Below, piece by piece: positions 44,911-53,649 of a DNA stretch of 64,000 bases; the stretch's first letter is position 1, and the number at the start of each line of letters is the position of its first letter. Location of the stretch: contig NZ_VISE01000001.1 in the NCBI RefSeq assembly GCF_007827275.1, positions 992,001-1,056,000 of the forward strand, given 5' to 3'. The position numbers and the translations under genes are program-made. Origin of the DNA: Gillisia sp. Hel_I_86. Lineage in GTDB: Bacteria > Bacteroidota > Bacteroidia > Flavobacteriales > Flavobacteriaceae. Below the pieces are notes generated by a model that searched no databases, was not told the DNA's origin, and saw only the letters and a list, made by a program, of their open reading frames with translations.

Positions 44911-47694
44911 ATGAAAAAAATCCTAATTTTCTTACTGGCTGCAATCTGTTATGTACAGCCATACCAAGCACAAAATGTTGAATTCAATATAGATGAAATC
45001 AATATAGACTATGAACGATTTGTATTGCCTAACGGATTGACCTTATTGGTACATGAAGACCATAAAGCACCTATTGTCGCCGTAAACGTTTGGTATCATG
45101 TAGGTTCTAAAAATGAAAAAAAAGGGAAGAGCGGATTTGCCCATCTCTTTGAACACCTAATGTTTAACGGAAGCGAGAATTACGACGATGATTATTTTCA
45201 AGTAATAGAGCGGATTGGGGGAACAGATGTTAATGGAACAACAAATTCCGACAGGACAAATTATTTTCAAAATGTGCCAGTTTCAGCCTTAGATCAAGTT
45301 CTCTTTCTGGAATCGGATAGAATGGGGCATTTATTGGGAGTTGTAGATCAAGAATTATTGGATGAACAAAGGGGTGTTGTTCAAAATGAAAAACGGCAAG
45401 GGGAGAATCAGCCTTATGGCCAACAACGAAACTATCTAACCAAAGCGATGTACCCGGAAGGCCACCCATATTCATGGACGGTAATTGGCGAAATGGAAGA
45501 CCTCAACGCAGCGTCCCTAGAGGATGTGCAGGAATGGTTTAAATCTTATTATGGTGCGGCAAATGCTGTTATTGCAATTGCCGGAGATGTGAATCCTGAA
45601 GAGATTCATAAAAAAGTGCTAGCATATTTTGGGGATATCCCTGCAGGCCAAACGATAGGAAGGCAAGAGGTGAATATTCCAGTGCACAATGGAGATACCT
45701 ATCAGGTATACGAGGACAGGGTTCCGGAAACCAGAGTGCTATTTGCTTGGAACACTCCTCCTTTTGGACATAAAGAAGATCTTCATTTCGATTTAATTAG
45801 CGCCATACTTAGTAGTGGGAAGAACTCAAGGTTATATAAAAAACTGGTCTATGAAGATCAAATAGTCAGTAACGTATTTGCATATCAGGCTTCAAGTGAA
45901 ATCGCGAGTACTTTTGTGAGTTTTGCCAATGTGAAACCAGGAGAGGATGCCAAGGAAGTGGAGAAAAAACTATTGGCTGAAATTGATAAATTTATTGAAA
46001 ACGGCCCTACAGAAGCGGAATTAAAACGAGTAAAAGCTGAATATTTTGCCAGATTTATAAAGGGGTTGGAACGTATAGGCGGTTTTGGAGGAGTATCAGA
46101 TATATTGGCTTCAAATGAGACCTATCATGAAGATGCTTCCTACTATAAGAAACAATTAAAATTCATAGAGGAAGCCACTGCTGCCGATTTGAAAGCTACT
46201 GCCAAGAAATGGTTGACAAGGGGCAAACATACCTTAATAGCAAATCCTTTTCCTGAATATACCGTGACCGAGTCTAAGATAGACAGATCTAAATTGCCGC
46301 CTTTAGGAACTCCTAAAACCGCAAAATTTCCAGAAGTGCAGCGGGCTCAATTATCAAATGGAATGAATATCGTTCTTGCAAAGAGAGAAGGTGTTTCCAC
46401 AATTGTAATGGATCTAATGTTTGATGCCGGATACAAAACAGATTATCTAGCAATTCCGGGAACCGCGTCCTTAGCGATGAATTTGATGGATGAGGGAACA
46501 AAAGACATGAACTCCCTACAAATAAATGAAAAACTACAGTTGCTGGGAGCAAATTTATATTCAAATTCCGATCTGGATATTTCCAGAGTTGGTATGAACA
46601 CTTTAAAGCAAAGTCTGGATGAAAGTTTAAACTTATTTGCAGATGTGATCATGAACCCGGATTTTCCGCAGAAAGAGTTCGACCGACTTAAGAGCGAACA
46701 AATGAATGATATAAAAAGGGAAAAGTCGCAACCTGTTGCAATGGCATTACGAGTAATCAATAAATACTTGTATGGAGAAGATCATCCTTACAGTAATCCT
46801 GCAACAGGAACCGGATATGAGGACACGGTAGAAAAATTAACCCGGGCAGATGTTCAGAAATTTTATGAGACTTGGATAAAACCAAATAATGCTACATTAG
46901 TGATCACTGGGGATGTAGAAATGAGCGAGTTAAAGTCCAAACTAGAAAAGTCCTTAGGTAAGATGAAGAAGGGCGATGTGCCTACAATTACCTATGCCAA
47001 GCCTAAAACTGGCGCGAAGAATACCCTTTATTTAATGAACAGGCCAGAATCTCAACAGTCTGTAATTATTGGGAGTTACCTTACTGAAAAATATGGAGAT
47101 GTTTCTGAGGTTGCGCTAGAGCAAATGGTAAATGTGCTTGGGGGAGAATTTACTTCCAGAATAAACATGAACTTAAGAGAAGATAAACATTGGGCATATG
47201 GTGCTTTTGGATTTGTTATGGATGCCAAGCAGGAACGCCCTTTTGTGGTATATGCTCCCGTACAAACCGATAAAACATCAGAGTCTATTTTAGAATTAAG
47301 AAAGGAGCTTTCAGAGTTTGTGTCAACTAGACCAGTTACCCAAGCAGAATTGGATAAGGTGAAAAACAATCAAATTTTGGCACTTCCGGGACAATGGGAA
47401 ACCAATAGCGCAGTTAATAATTCGCTGTATAATCTTGTTAAATATGATTTACCAGATGATTATTATCAGAGTTATGACTCCAATATTAGAAACCTTTCTT
47501 TAAAGGATATTGAAGAAGTTAGCACAAAAATGGTAAAACCTAATGAAGTGAACTGGTTTATGGTAGGAGATCGAGCTAAAATCGCAGATAAATTAGACCA
47601 ACTTGGTTTTGATTCCATCATTGAGATTGATGCCGATGGAAACATGCTTACTCCGCCTATAAAAACCCCCGAAAAAGATGAGGTTAAAAATTAA
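44911..47694 (+). CDS. M16-family zinc peptidase, two-domain (pitrilysin-like), periplasmic
   Basis: 927 residues with a Sec signal (ending near YQAQN). The first M16 half is catalytic: inverted zinc motif H78-L-F-E81-H82 in FAHLFEHLMFNG and the third ligand in GVVQNEKRQ (about E160). The second half (from about 470, VQRAQLSNGMNIVLAKREGV) is the inactive partner with no HxxEH. Together they form the clamshell that degrades peptides in the periplasm. Length is that of fused M16 proteins of Bacteroidota. It is a single gene, followed by a strong terminator. Confidence 0.92.
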   Translation: MKKILIFLLAAICYVQPYQAQNVEFNIDEINIDYERFVLPNGLTLLVHEDHKAPIVAVNVWYHVGSKNEKKGKSGFAHLFEHLMFNGSENYDDDYFQVIERIGGTDVNGTTNSDRTNYFQNVPVSALDQVLFLESDRMGHLLGVVDQELLDEQRGVVQNEKRQGENQPYGQQRNYLTKAMYPEGHPYSWTVIGEMEDLNAASLEDVQEWFKSYYGAANAVIAIAGDVNPEEIHKKVLAYFGDIPAGQTIGRQEVNIPVHNGDTYQVYEDRVPETRVLFAWNTPPFGHKEDLHFDLISAILSSGKNSRLYKKLVYEDQIVSNVFAYQASSEIASTFVSFANVKPGEDAKEVEKKLLAEIDKFIENGPTEAELKRVKAEYFARFIKGLERIGGFGGVSDILASNETYHEDASYYKKQLKFIEEATAADLKATAKKWLTRGKHTLIANPFPEYTVTESKIDRSKLPPLGTPKTAKFPEVQRAQLSNGMNIVLAKREGVSTIVMDLMFDAGYKTDYLAIPGTASLAMNLMDEGTKDMNSLQINEKLQLLGANLYSNSDLDISRVGMNTLKQSLDESLNLFADVIMNPDFPQKEFDRLKSEQMNDIKREKSQPVAMALRVINKYLYGEDHPYSNPATGTGYEDTVEKLTRADVQKFYETWIKPNNATLVITGDVEMSELKSKLEKSLGKMKKGDVPTITYAKPKTGAKNTLYLMNRPESQQSVIIGSYLTEKYGDVSEVALEQMVNVLGGEFTSRINMNLREDKHWAYGAFGFVMDAKQERPFVVYAPVQTDKTSESILELRKELSEFVSTRPVTQAELDKVKNNQILALPGQWETNSAVNNSLYNLVKYDLPDDYYQSYDSNIRNLSLKDIEEVSTKMVKPNEVNWFMVGDRAKIADKLDQLGFDSIIEIDADGNMLTPPIKTPEKDEVKN

Positions 47695-47747
47695 GGTTGA
47701 ACGTATTGAAGTTGACTTAAATTAAGCCTCATGCACAGTATAAAATC

Positions 47748-47792
47748 AAGCAAAGCTATTACTGAAACAAGGAAATAGCTTTGCTTTTTTAT
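47748..47792 (+). terminator. Terminator of the M16 protease gene
   Basis: 13-bp perfect stem AAGCAAAGCTATT (47748-47760) / AATAGCTTTGCTT (47774-47786) with a run of T after it. Confidence 0.88.
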
Positions 47793-47859
47793 TGTAAATA
47801 AAATGCAACTAATTGATGGGTTCCTATAATTCCATTGAATTGGCTATATTCATGTTTTT

Positions 47860-48958
47860 GTCATGCTGAACTTGTTTCAGCATCTCATGTATGTTAAATT
47901 AGATCCTGAATCCAGTTCAGGGTGACGAATGGCGAGCTGTTTTGAGACCCTTCGACAAGCTCAGTCTGAGAGCCTTTTTTTGCCATTCCGAACATAGTGA
48001 AGAATCTCTAAAGAGCAGCAATAATATATAATAAAAGAGATCCTTCCTTCGTCAGGATGACAAAAGGGGATATTATTGTCCCTTCGAGCGGAGTCGAGAA
48101 GTCGTTCTGTCCCGATAATCATGAAGATCGAATTGTCTGAATATAGTGAAGAATCTCACTGAAGCAGCAATGCGTTATAAAATAGTTCTCGACTTTAGCT
48201 TGTATTGAGCGAAGTCGAAATGCCCGAAATGACGCTTTTTTTTAAAATATTCGTGAATTCGTGCAGTAAAAAGCACTTCGATCCAATAGAGATCACTCCT
48301 AGCGTCGGGATGATATAGGAATAAAATTGTCCTCCTAATTGTTTGTATCTAAGGCCTCTCGCCATGCTGAACTTGTTTCAGCATCTCATGTATGTTAAAT
48401 TAGACCCTGAATCAAGTTGAGGGTGACGAATGGCGAGCTGTTTTGAGACCCTTCGACAAGCTCAGTCTGAGAGCCTTTTTTTGCCATTCCGAACATAGTG
48501 AAGAATCTCTAAGGAGCAGCAATAATATATAATAAAAGAGATTCTTCCTTCGTCAGGATGACAAAAGGGGGTATAATTGTCCCTTCGAGCGGAGTCGAGA
48601 AGTCGTTCTGTCCCGATAATCATGAAGATCGAAATGTGTTTCTAAACATAGTGAAGAATCTCACTGAAGCAGTAATGCGTTATAAAAATAGTTCTCGACT
48701 TTAGCCTGTATTGAGCGAAGTCGAAATGCCCGAAATGACACTTTTTTTTAAAATATTCGTGAATTCGTGCAGTAAAAATCACTTCGATCCAATAGAGATC
48801 CCTCCTAGCGTCGGGATGATATAGGAATAAAATTGTCATCCCATGTTTGTATCGAAGGTCTCTCGTCATGCTGAACTTGTTTCAGCATCTCATGTATGTT
48901 AAATTAAGACCCTGAATCAAGTTCAGGGTGACGAATGGTAAGCTGCCTTGAGATCCTT
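47860..48958. repeat. Tandem array of a 502-bp non-coding unit (about 2.2 copies)
   Basis: Copies begin at 47860, 48361 and 48865 with G(T/C)CATGCTGAACTTGTTTC; the third is cut after about 95 bases. Each full unit holds the same series of palindromes: GCTGAACTTGTTTCAGC, CCCTGAATC...TTCAGGGTGACG, CTTCGACAAGCTCAG, GAACATAGTGAAGAATCTC, CTTCGTCAGGATGAC, CTTCGAGCGGAGTCGAGAAG, TCGACTTTAGC...GAGCGAAGTCGA and CCTAGCGTCGGGATGA. Small open frames are not conserved in frame. With flanks, the gap 47695-49377 (1.7 kb) has no gene. Confidence 0.9.
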
Positions 48959-49059
48959 TGACAAGCTACCATTGACGGATTCCTAAAATATATCCATTTT
49001 CCCATGCTTTATGTTTTTATCAAAGGTTTTAGGATGACCAACAATAAACAGGATCATTG

Positions 49060-49120
49060 GCCACGAATGCACGAATTATTGGTTTTAACAATCCTGGAAA
49101 ATTATTCGTGCATTCGTGGC
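49060..49120. repeat. 21-bp perfect inverted repeat
   Basis: GCCACGAATGCACGAATTATT (49060-49080) and its exact complement (49100-49120) around a 19-base centre. The CGTGAATTCGTGCAGT sequence in the tandem units is related. It would form a very stable hairpin; no T run follows. Confidence 0.85.
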
Positions 49121-49205
49121 GATATCCAGAGAACCAACAAAACGCCGAACAATGCTGAACTGGTCTCAAAATCTTAAATACCTGGAAATAAATTTCCTTT
49201 AATAG

Positions 49206-49270
49206 AATTTTAAACACTTCAATTTCCTACGCTGGATAATTTTTTTATCCCGGGTCTCAGGGATGACGAG
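49206..49270. repeat. Fragment of the TTGACG-type repeat
   Basis: CTTCAATTTCCTACGCTGGA then TAATTTTTTTATCCCGGGTC and CAGGGATGACGAG, matching the right flank of 43798 and the complement of the left flank of 37311. Confidence 0.75.
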
Positions 49271-49377
49271 ATAGAGGGTCAGGTGAATTGCTGGACAAAT
49301 AAGGAATATGTATTAAATGCAATTTTTATATTGGAAGATCTTTAATTATCTTCAAAAAAAATAAATTACCACGATCA

Positions 49378-49953
49378 ATGCAACCAAAACTTATAGAAGA
49401 ACAAAACTTCAAAAAAATAAATTTTAGGAAAGAAAAGCTTCCAAAAGCCGATTATGAATTATGCACTTTTGAGGCCTGTGATTTTTCCAATTCGGATCTT
49501 TCAAAGCTTCGATTTGCAGAATGCGGTTTTAAAGATTGTAACCTTAGCTCTGCAAATATTGTTGGAACTTCATTTCAAGAAGTGAGATTTGAGGATTGTA
49601 AAATGTTCGGGCTCCATTTCGATAAATGTGATCCTTTTGGTTTTGAAATTAGTTTGGAAAATTGCCAGTTAAATCATACTTCCTTTTACAAGATGAAATT
49701 AAATACTTTCAAAGTAATTAACTCCAAACTAAAAGATGTGGATTTTACCGAAGCCAATTTATCTGGGGTACAATTTGAAAAATGTGATCTTCAGAGCGCG
49801 ATCTTTGAAAGATCTATTCTCGAAAAATGCGATTTTAGGACTGCCTCCAATTATTCTATAGATCCTGAGAATAATAAAATGAAGGGAGCCAAATTTTCAT
49901 TGAAGGGTGTGGTGGGACTTTTAGAGAAATACAAAATTACAATAGGGAAATAA
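49378..49953 (+). CDS. Pentapeptide-repeat protein (Qnr/McbG-like architecture)
   Basis: 191 residues of A(D/N)LxF-type pentapeptide repeats forming a right-handed quadrilateral beta-helix: CDFSNSDLSKLRFAECGFKD, CNLSSANIVGTSFQEVRFED, DFTEANLSGVQFEKCDLQSA, IFERSILEKCDFRTA. The cysteine-rich CxF pattern and a bulge at about 75-95 (KMFGLHFDKCDPFGFEISLE) resemble Qnr-type DNA-mimic proteins, which protect gyrase; that role is possible but unproven. It is the first gene after the long repeat array and is followed 10 bases later by phzF on the same strand. Confidence 0.85.
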   Translation: MQPKLIEEQNFKKINFRKEKLPKADYELCTFEACDFSNSDLSKLRFAECGFKDCNLSSANIVGTSFQEVRFEDCKMFGLHFDKCDPFGFEISLENCQLNHTSFYKMKLNTFKVINSKLKDVDFTEANLSGVQFEKCDLQSAIFERSILEKCDFRTASNYSIDPENNKMKGAKFSLKGVVGLLEKYKITIGK

Positions 49954-49963
49954 GTTCCATATA

Positions 49964-50752
49964 ATGAAGCTAAAAATATATCAAGTAGATGCTTTTACAA
50001 ATGCTGTTTTTGCCGGGAATCCTGCCTGTGTAGTGCCGCTGAATGAATGGCTGCCAGATGAGGTGCTGCTAAATATTGCCAAAGAAAATGCGGTGGCAGA
50101 AACCGCTTTTTTTATCAAAGGAAAGGATAATTATCATTTACGCTGGTTTACTCCGGAAGTAGAAATGGATCTTTGCGGCCACGCGACGCTTGCTTCGGCA
50201 CACGTAATTTGGAATTTTATAGATAAGACTTCTACGGAGGTCAGATTCGAAACTTTATCGGGACAGCTTCGTGTTCAAATAAATACTGAAGGATATACCC
50301 TAAATTTCCCATCCCGAAAACCAAAACCTTCAGAGTTACCTGAAGAAATAAGGCAGGCATTGAGCATGCAGCCACAAAAAGTGTATAAAGACCGGGATTT
50401 TATGCTGGTCTATGATAGTGAAGAGGATATCGAGAACCTTAAAATAGATCGTACCTTTTTCGATAAAATCAACTTAGGAACTGGCGGCGTTATTATCACT
50501 TCTAAGGGTTCGACATCAGATTTTGTCTCGAGGTTTTTTACACCGCAAGCCTCCATTTTAGAAGATCCTGTAACAGGTTCGGCACATTGCACGCTTGTTC
50601 CTTATTGGAGCGAGCAACTTCAGAAAACAAAACTAAGCGCGATACAACTTTCAGAAAGAAAAGGAATTTTGAACTGCGAAGACCTTGGGGATCGTGTATT
50701 AATTAGCGGAAATGCAAGAACGTATCTTCTAGGTGAGATATGTATGGAATAA
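49964..50752 (+). CDS. PhzF-family isomerase/epimerase
   Basis: 262 residues, two-lobed diaminopimelate-epimerase-like fold. IYQVDAFTNAVFAGNPACVV is the family's start signature; the catalytic Glu is in AVAETAFF (about 47), DLCGHATLASAHV is the phosphate/anion loop, and EDPVTGSAHC (about 198-207) carries the second conserved acid. There are no phenazine genes nearby, so a general isomerase role is more likely than antibiotic synthesis. It forms a run with the pentapeptide gene upstream and the thioesterase downstream (26 bases). Confidence 0.88.
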   Translation: MKLKIYQVDAFTNAVFAGNPACVVPLNEWLPDEVLLNIAKENAVAETAFFIKGKDNYHLRWFTPEVEMDLCGHATLASAHVIWNFIDKTSTEVRFETLSGQLRVQINTEGYTLNFPSRKPKPSELPEEIRQALSMQPQKVYKDRDFMLVYDSEEDIENLKIDRTFFDKINLGTGGVIITSKGSTSDFVSRFFTPQASILEDPVTGSAHCTLVPYWSEQLQKTKLSAIQLSERKGILNCEDLGDRVLISGNARTYLLGEICME

Positions 50753-50778
50753 TTTATAATTTTGATGATCTTAAATCT

Positions 50779-51237
50779 ATGGAGTTGAAACCCAAAACAA
50801 AGAATTACAAACAAAAAGTTGAAGACAGTTTCAAGCTTCAGAAATTCATGGATTTTATTGGGGCGAAATTGATAGACGTGAAACCCGGTTTTTGTGAAAT
50901 TCATTTAGCATACCGGGAAGAACTCACGCAGCAAAATGGCTTTTTTCATGCGGGCATTGTAAGTACCTTGGCAGATAATGCCGCGGGATATGCTGGTTTT
51001 TCGCTTATGGAAGAAGGTTCATCTATTCTCTCTGTAGAATTTAAACTGAATTTGCTCTCCCCGGGAATTGGAGAATTGCTAATTGCAAGAGCCAACGTGC
51101 TGAAATCTGGCAAAACACTCACTATATGCCGAGCAGATGTTTTTGTGGTAAAGGATGGTGTAGAGAAATTATGTGCTGCATCACAAGCAACGCTTATTCA
51201 AATAAAAAATTCTTCAGAAACAAAAATAGGAAAATGA
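50779..51237 (+). CDS. PaaI-family hotdog-fold thioesterase
   Basis: 152 residues from ATG 50779 (MELKPKTKNY). An in-frame ATG at 50740 would overlap phzF by 13 bases and is the alternative. Hotdog core: TQQNGFFHAGIVSTLADNAA has the catalytic-type H-G/A-x2-S/T-x3-D pattern, followed by LSVEFKLNLLSPG and GKTLTICRADVFVVKDG. It hydrolyses acyl-CoA or aryl-CoA thioesters; the chain is unknown. Probably co-transcribed with phzF. Confidence 0.85.
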   Translation: MELKPKTKNYKQKVEDSFKLQKFMDFIGAKLIDVKPGFCEIHLAYREELTQQNGFFHAGIVSTLADNAAGYAGFSLMEEGSSILSVEFKLNLLSPGIGELLIARANVLKSGKTLTICRADVFVVKDGVEKLCAASQATLIQIKNSSETKIGK

Positions 51238-51341
51238 GGATCCCTGTAGTATTTCTAATCTTTTGAGTTCCTAAAAATACTGGATCGGTAATTGAACTTA
51301 AATTTCAGTAAATTGTAAAAAATAAATCCAAGAATTAACCC

Positions 51342-52226
51342 ATGATAAAATTCAGTTTTCTGTTCACATTAAGTTTCTTCGCTTCAACTTCCCTATTTGC
51401 TTTTCAAGATATGGAAGATGTAAAAATTGAAGTGATTCCGGTAAATGAGAATATTTATATGCTCATGGGGAGAGGCGGGAATATTGGGGTTTCTGTTGGA
51501 GATAATGGGGTTTTTATGATAGATGACCAATATGCGCCTTTGTCAGCAAAAATTCGGCAAGCGATTAAATCCATTAGTGAACAACCTGTAAAATTTTTAG
51601 TGAATACCCATCATCATGGGGATCATACCGGCGGAAATTCGAATTTTGAAAAAGAGGGAACGCTGATCTTTGCTCATGAAAATGTAAGAAAACGCTTAAA
51701 GGAAGATAAAAAAAATACAGATCAATTAGGATTACCTATAATCACGTTCGATCATAAAATGCACTTGCATTTAAATGGTGATGATATCTTAGTGGTTCAT
51801 GTCCACAATGCACATACAGATGGCGATGCGCTTATCTATTTCCCTAAAAGCAATGTGCTGCATACCGGCGATACCTTTTTTAACGGGATGTTCCCCTATA
51901 TCGATCTTAAAGGCGGAGGAAGTGTTGCAGGGGATATTGAAGCTGCAAAAACAGGTTTGATGCTTATCAATGAGAATACTAAGATCATTCCTGGACATGG
52001 GCCTTTGGCAACTTATTTAGATTATAAGAATTATTTGAATATGCTTGAGGGAATAAAAAGAAATGTAATGGCAGCAATGAAAGCCGGAAGTAGCAAGGAA
52101 GAAATTGTAGCCGATGAGAGTTTAACTTCGGGATATATTACAGATGCTGCTGCGGAAAAGGCATTTATCACCGGGCCTAAAATTCGTGCTACGTATTATG
52201 ATAGCCTTTCAAATAACAAAGATTAA
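51342..52226 (+). CDS. Exported MBL-fold metallo-hydrolase
   Basis: 294 residues. Signal peptide MIKFSFLFTLSFFASTSLFA, then a metallo-beta-lactamase fold with the zinc motif H90-x-H92-x-D94-H95 in NTHHHGDHTGG, HVHNAHTDGDALIYF and HTGDTFFNGMFPYID (third His/Asp set), and IIPGHGPLA. It is periplasmic by its signal. Homologues in Bacteroidota are mostly uncharacterised hydrolases; beta-lactam cleavage is possible but not shown, and the subclass-B1 Cys is not apparent. It stands alone, about 100 bases after the thioesterase gene. Confidence 0.87.
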   Translation: MIKFSFLFTLSFFASTSLFAFQDMEDVKIEVIPVNENIYMLMGRGGNIGVSVGDNGVFMIDDQYAPLSAKIRQAIKSISEQPVKFLVNTHHHGDHTGGNSNFEKEGTLIFAHENVRKRLKEDKKNTDQLGLPIITFDHKMHLHLNGDDILVVHVHNAHTDGDALIYFPKSNVLHTGDTFFNGMFPYIDLKGGGSVAGDIEAAKTGLMLINENTKIIPGHGPLATYLDYKNYLNMLEGIKRNVMAAMKAGSSKEEIVADESLTSGYITDAAAEKAFITGPKIRATYYDSLSNNKD

Positions 52227-52279
52227 TTTTTTAGAATTTTTGTAACGTAAAAAGTGAAGGTCTGTGTAGATAAAAAAAA

Positions 52280-52420
52280 GCTGTCTAAAATTATAGTTTC
52301 GATGATTAAAATGATTTTAAGGGATTAAGGAAGGATCAAAGTTAGAAATCAATACCCTATAATTATAAAATAACCTCTTAATAAATTACCATTTTTCTTG
52401 AAAAAAAAATTCTAGACAGC
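52280..52420. repeat. 141-bp inverted-repeat region, GCTGTCT type
   Basis: Arms GCTGTCTAAAATT (52280-52292) and AATTCTAGACAGC (52408-52420) pair at 12 of 13 positions. The AT-rich centre has no gene. The arm start resembles the GGCTGTCTCAAA ends of 43556-43871. It could also serve as a weak bidirectional terminator. Confidence 0.6.
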
Positions 52421-52430
52421 CGATTTTATT

Positions 52431-53135
52431 TTAACCTTTTTCCTTCGGATTGAACACCAAAAATATAGGTTGCCCAATTACTCCGGCATGGTCCATTGCT
52501 TCTTTCAGTTTTGCGTCGTTCACAAAGGTTTTATAATCCTGTAAAGTATTCCACTGATTCATTACGTAAATCATTCTAGGGTCGCCATTAATAGTTCCCA
52601 CCTCATAGCTCACTTCTTTAAATTCTTTTCTGGTTCTTTCAAAATCGTCAAAAACACGTTTCCATTTATCATAGTCTTCCACTTCATGATAAATGATTCC
52701 GGTAATCTTATTGTCCACCGTTTTAGAACCTTCCAATTTGTTTAAAAGAAGAAATTTTGGAGCCTCTGTCACCCCTGCCTCCTCCATTTTTTCCTTTAAC
52801 TCCAGATCTTCTTTAAATTGTTTGTAATGATCTTTAGACTTCCAAGTGTTAAACACATACACAGTATTAGGATCATCTTCTAGTGTTCCAACTTCATAGC
52901 TAAGCTCTCCATTTTTTTCTCGTTGAGGTAGGTAAGCATCGAAAGCCTTTTTCCAAATTCCATAATCTTTCACTTTATGATAGATCAAAGATTTTGTTTT
53001 TGTTTGGGTTAAAGCCTTCGGTTCATTATTTTCTTGTTGCTTTTCATTGAAATCTACTTTTGGTGTATTCCAACTTAACATTAAAACAGAAAATACCACA
53101 GCCAGAATCTCGAACAAATAAATTTGCTTTTTCAT
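52431..53135 (-). CDS. Envelope-anchored protein with two tandem ABM-like domains
   Basis: 234 residues. A hydrophobic N-terminal segment (MKKQIYLFEILAVVFSVLML) serves as signal or anchor, followed by a polar linker and two homologous dimeric alpha/beta-barrel domains: about 50-138 (IYHKVKDYGIWKKAFDAYLP, SYEVGTLEDDPNTVYVFNTW) and about 145-232 (IYHEVEDYDKWKRVFDDFER, SYEVGTINGDPRMIYVMNQW). The internal duplication would let one chain form the usual ABM dimer. No catalytic residues for haem or quinone oxidation are evident, so function is unknown. Confidence 0.75.
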   Translation of the reverse strand: MKKQIYLFEILAVVFSVLMLSWNTPKVDFNEKQQENNEPKALTQTKTKSLIYHKVKDYGIWKKAFDAYLPQREKNGELSYEVGTLEDDPNTVYVFNTWKSKDHYKQFKEDLELKEKMEEAGVTEAPKFLLLNKLEGSKTVDNKITGIIYHEVEDYDKWKRVFDDFERTRKEFKEVSYEVGTINGDPRMIYVMNQWNTLQDYKTFVNDAKLKEAMDHAGVIGQPIFLVFNPKEKG

Positions 53136-53317
53136 AATGAATAGATTTAATAGTTGTTTAATTTTTTGATAACAAAAAATCCTCGGCGGGGGAGGATGGG
53201 GAGAAAGAAAAAAATTTAAAGCAATAATTTACAAAAAATAAATAAGAAAATGAATTTCTAAAGCGGTATTTTCTAAGTGTCGCGTTTAAAACTTAAATTG
53301 TAGTAAATACCATTTAA

Positions 53318-53521
53318 ATGAAAATTCGCGAAGCTATTGAGCAAGATCGCAAGGAATTAGGCCTCGACAGAATTGAAGGCTTTGGGGGATGTGAAAATCA
53401 AGATTGTAAGCGAGCAATGGAGAAACTTCATTTTAAATAGGAGCACACAGATAAGGATTGGGAATTGAAAAATGGAAAACTAATCAGCATTCATACTTGT
53501 TATAAATTGAAAAAAGATTAA
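53318..53521 (+). pseudogene. Small gene interrupted by an in-frame TAG
   Basis: ATG 53318 opens a 40-codon frame (MKIREAIEQDRKELGLDRIE ... ENQDCKRAMEKLHFK) closed by TAG at 53438-53440. The same frame continues sensibly (EHTDKDWELKNGKLISIHTC then YKLKKD) to TAA at 53519-53521. Composition on both sides of the stop is protein-like (charged, DKDWEL, three spaced Cys overall). It reads as one small protein of about 66 residues with a nonsense change, though a short 40-residue product is possible. Family not recognised. It lies in the gap 53136-53649, which otherwise shows nothing. Confidence 0.5.
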
Positions 53522-53649
53522 TATTCAATAGCACATTGAGTGTCTCAACAACTATCGATCTCGAGGTGTTTTTTCGCTTTAAATTTCCCTGGTTAATACA
53601 CTTGAAACAACTCATTCCCCATTAAAACTCTTTTTCCTATATTTAATTC

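Noticed and set aside
48642-48869. 75-residue frame in the tandem array
   Set aside because: It is composed of repeat palindromes and is not kept open in the sister unit; protein composition is not gene-like.
47860-48958. CRISPR array or integron cassette array
   Set aside because: The period is about 502 bp with the whole unit repeated, no short repeat with unique spacers, no cas or integrase genes, and no conserved frame in the units.
49964-50752. Phenazine biosynthesis locus
   Set aside because: Only the generic PhzF isomerase is present; no phzA-G partners nearby.
52280-52420. Simple rho-independent terminator for the MBL gene
   Set aside because: The arms are 115 bases apart, so it is not a normal terminator hairpin; kept as an inverted repeat only.
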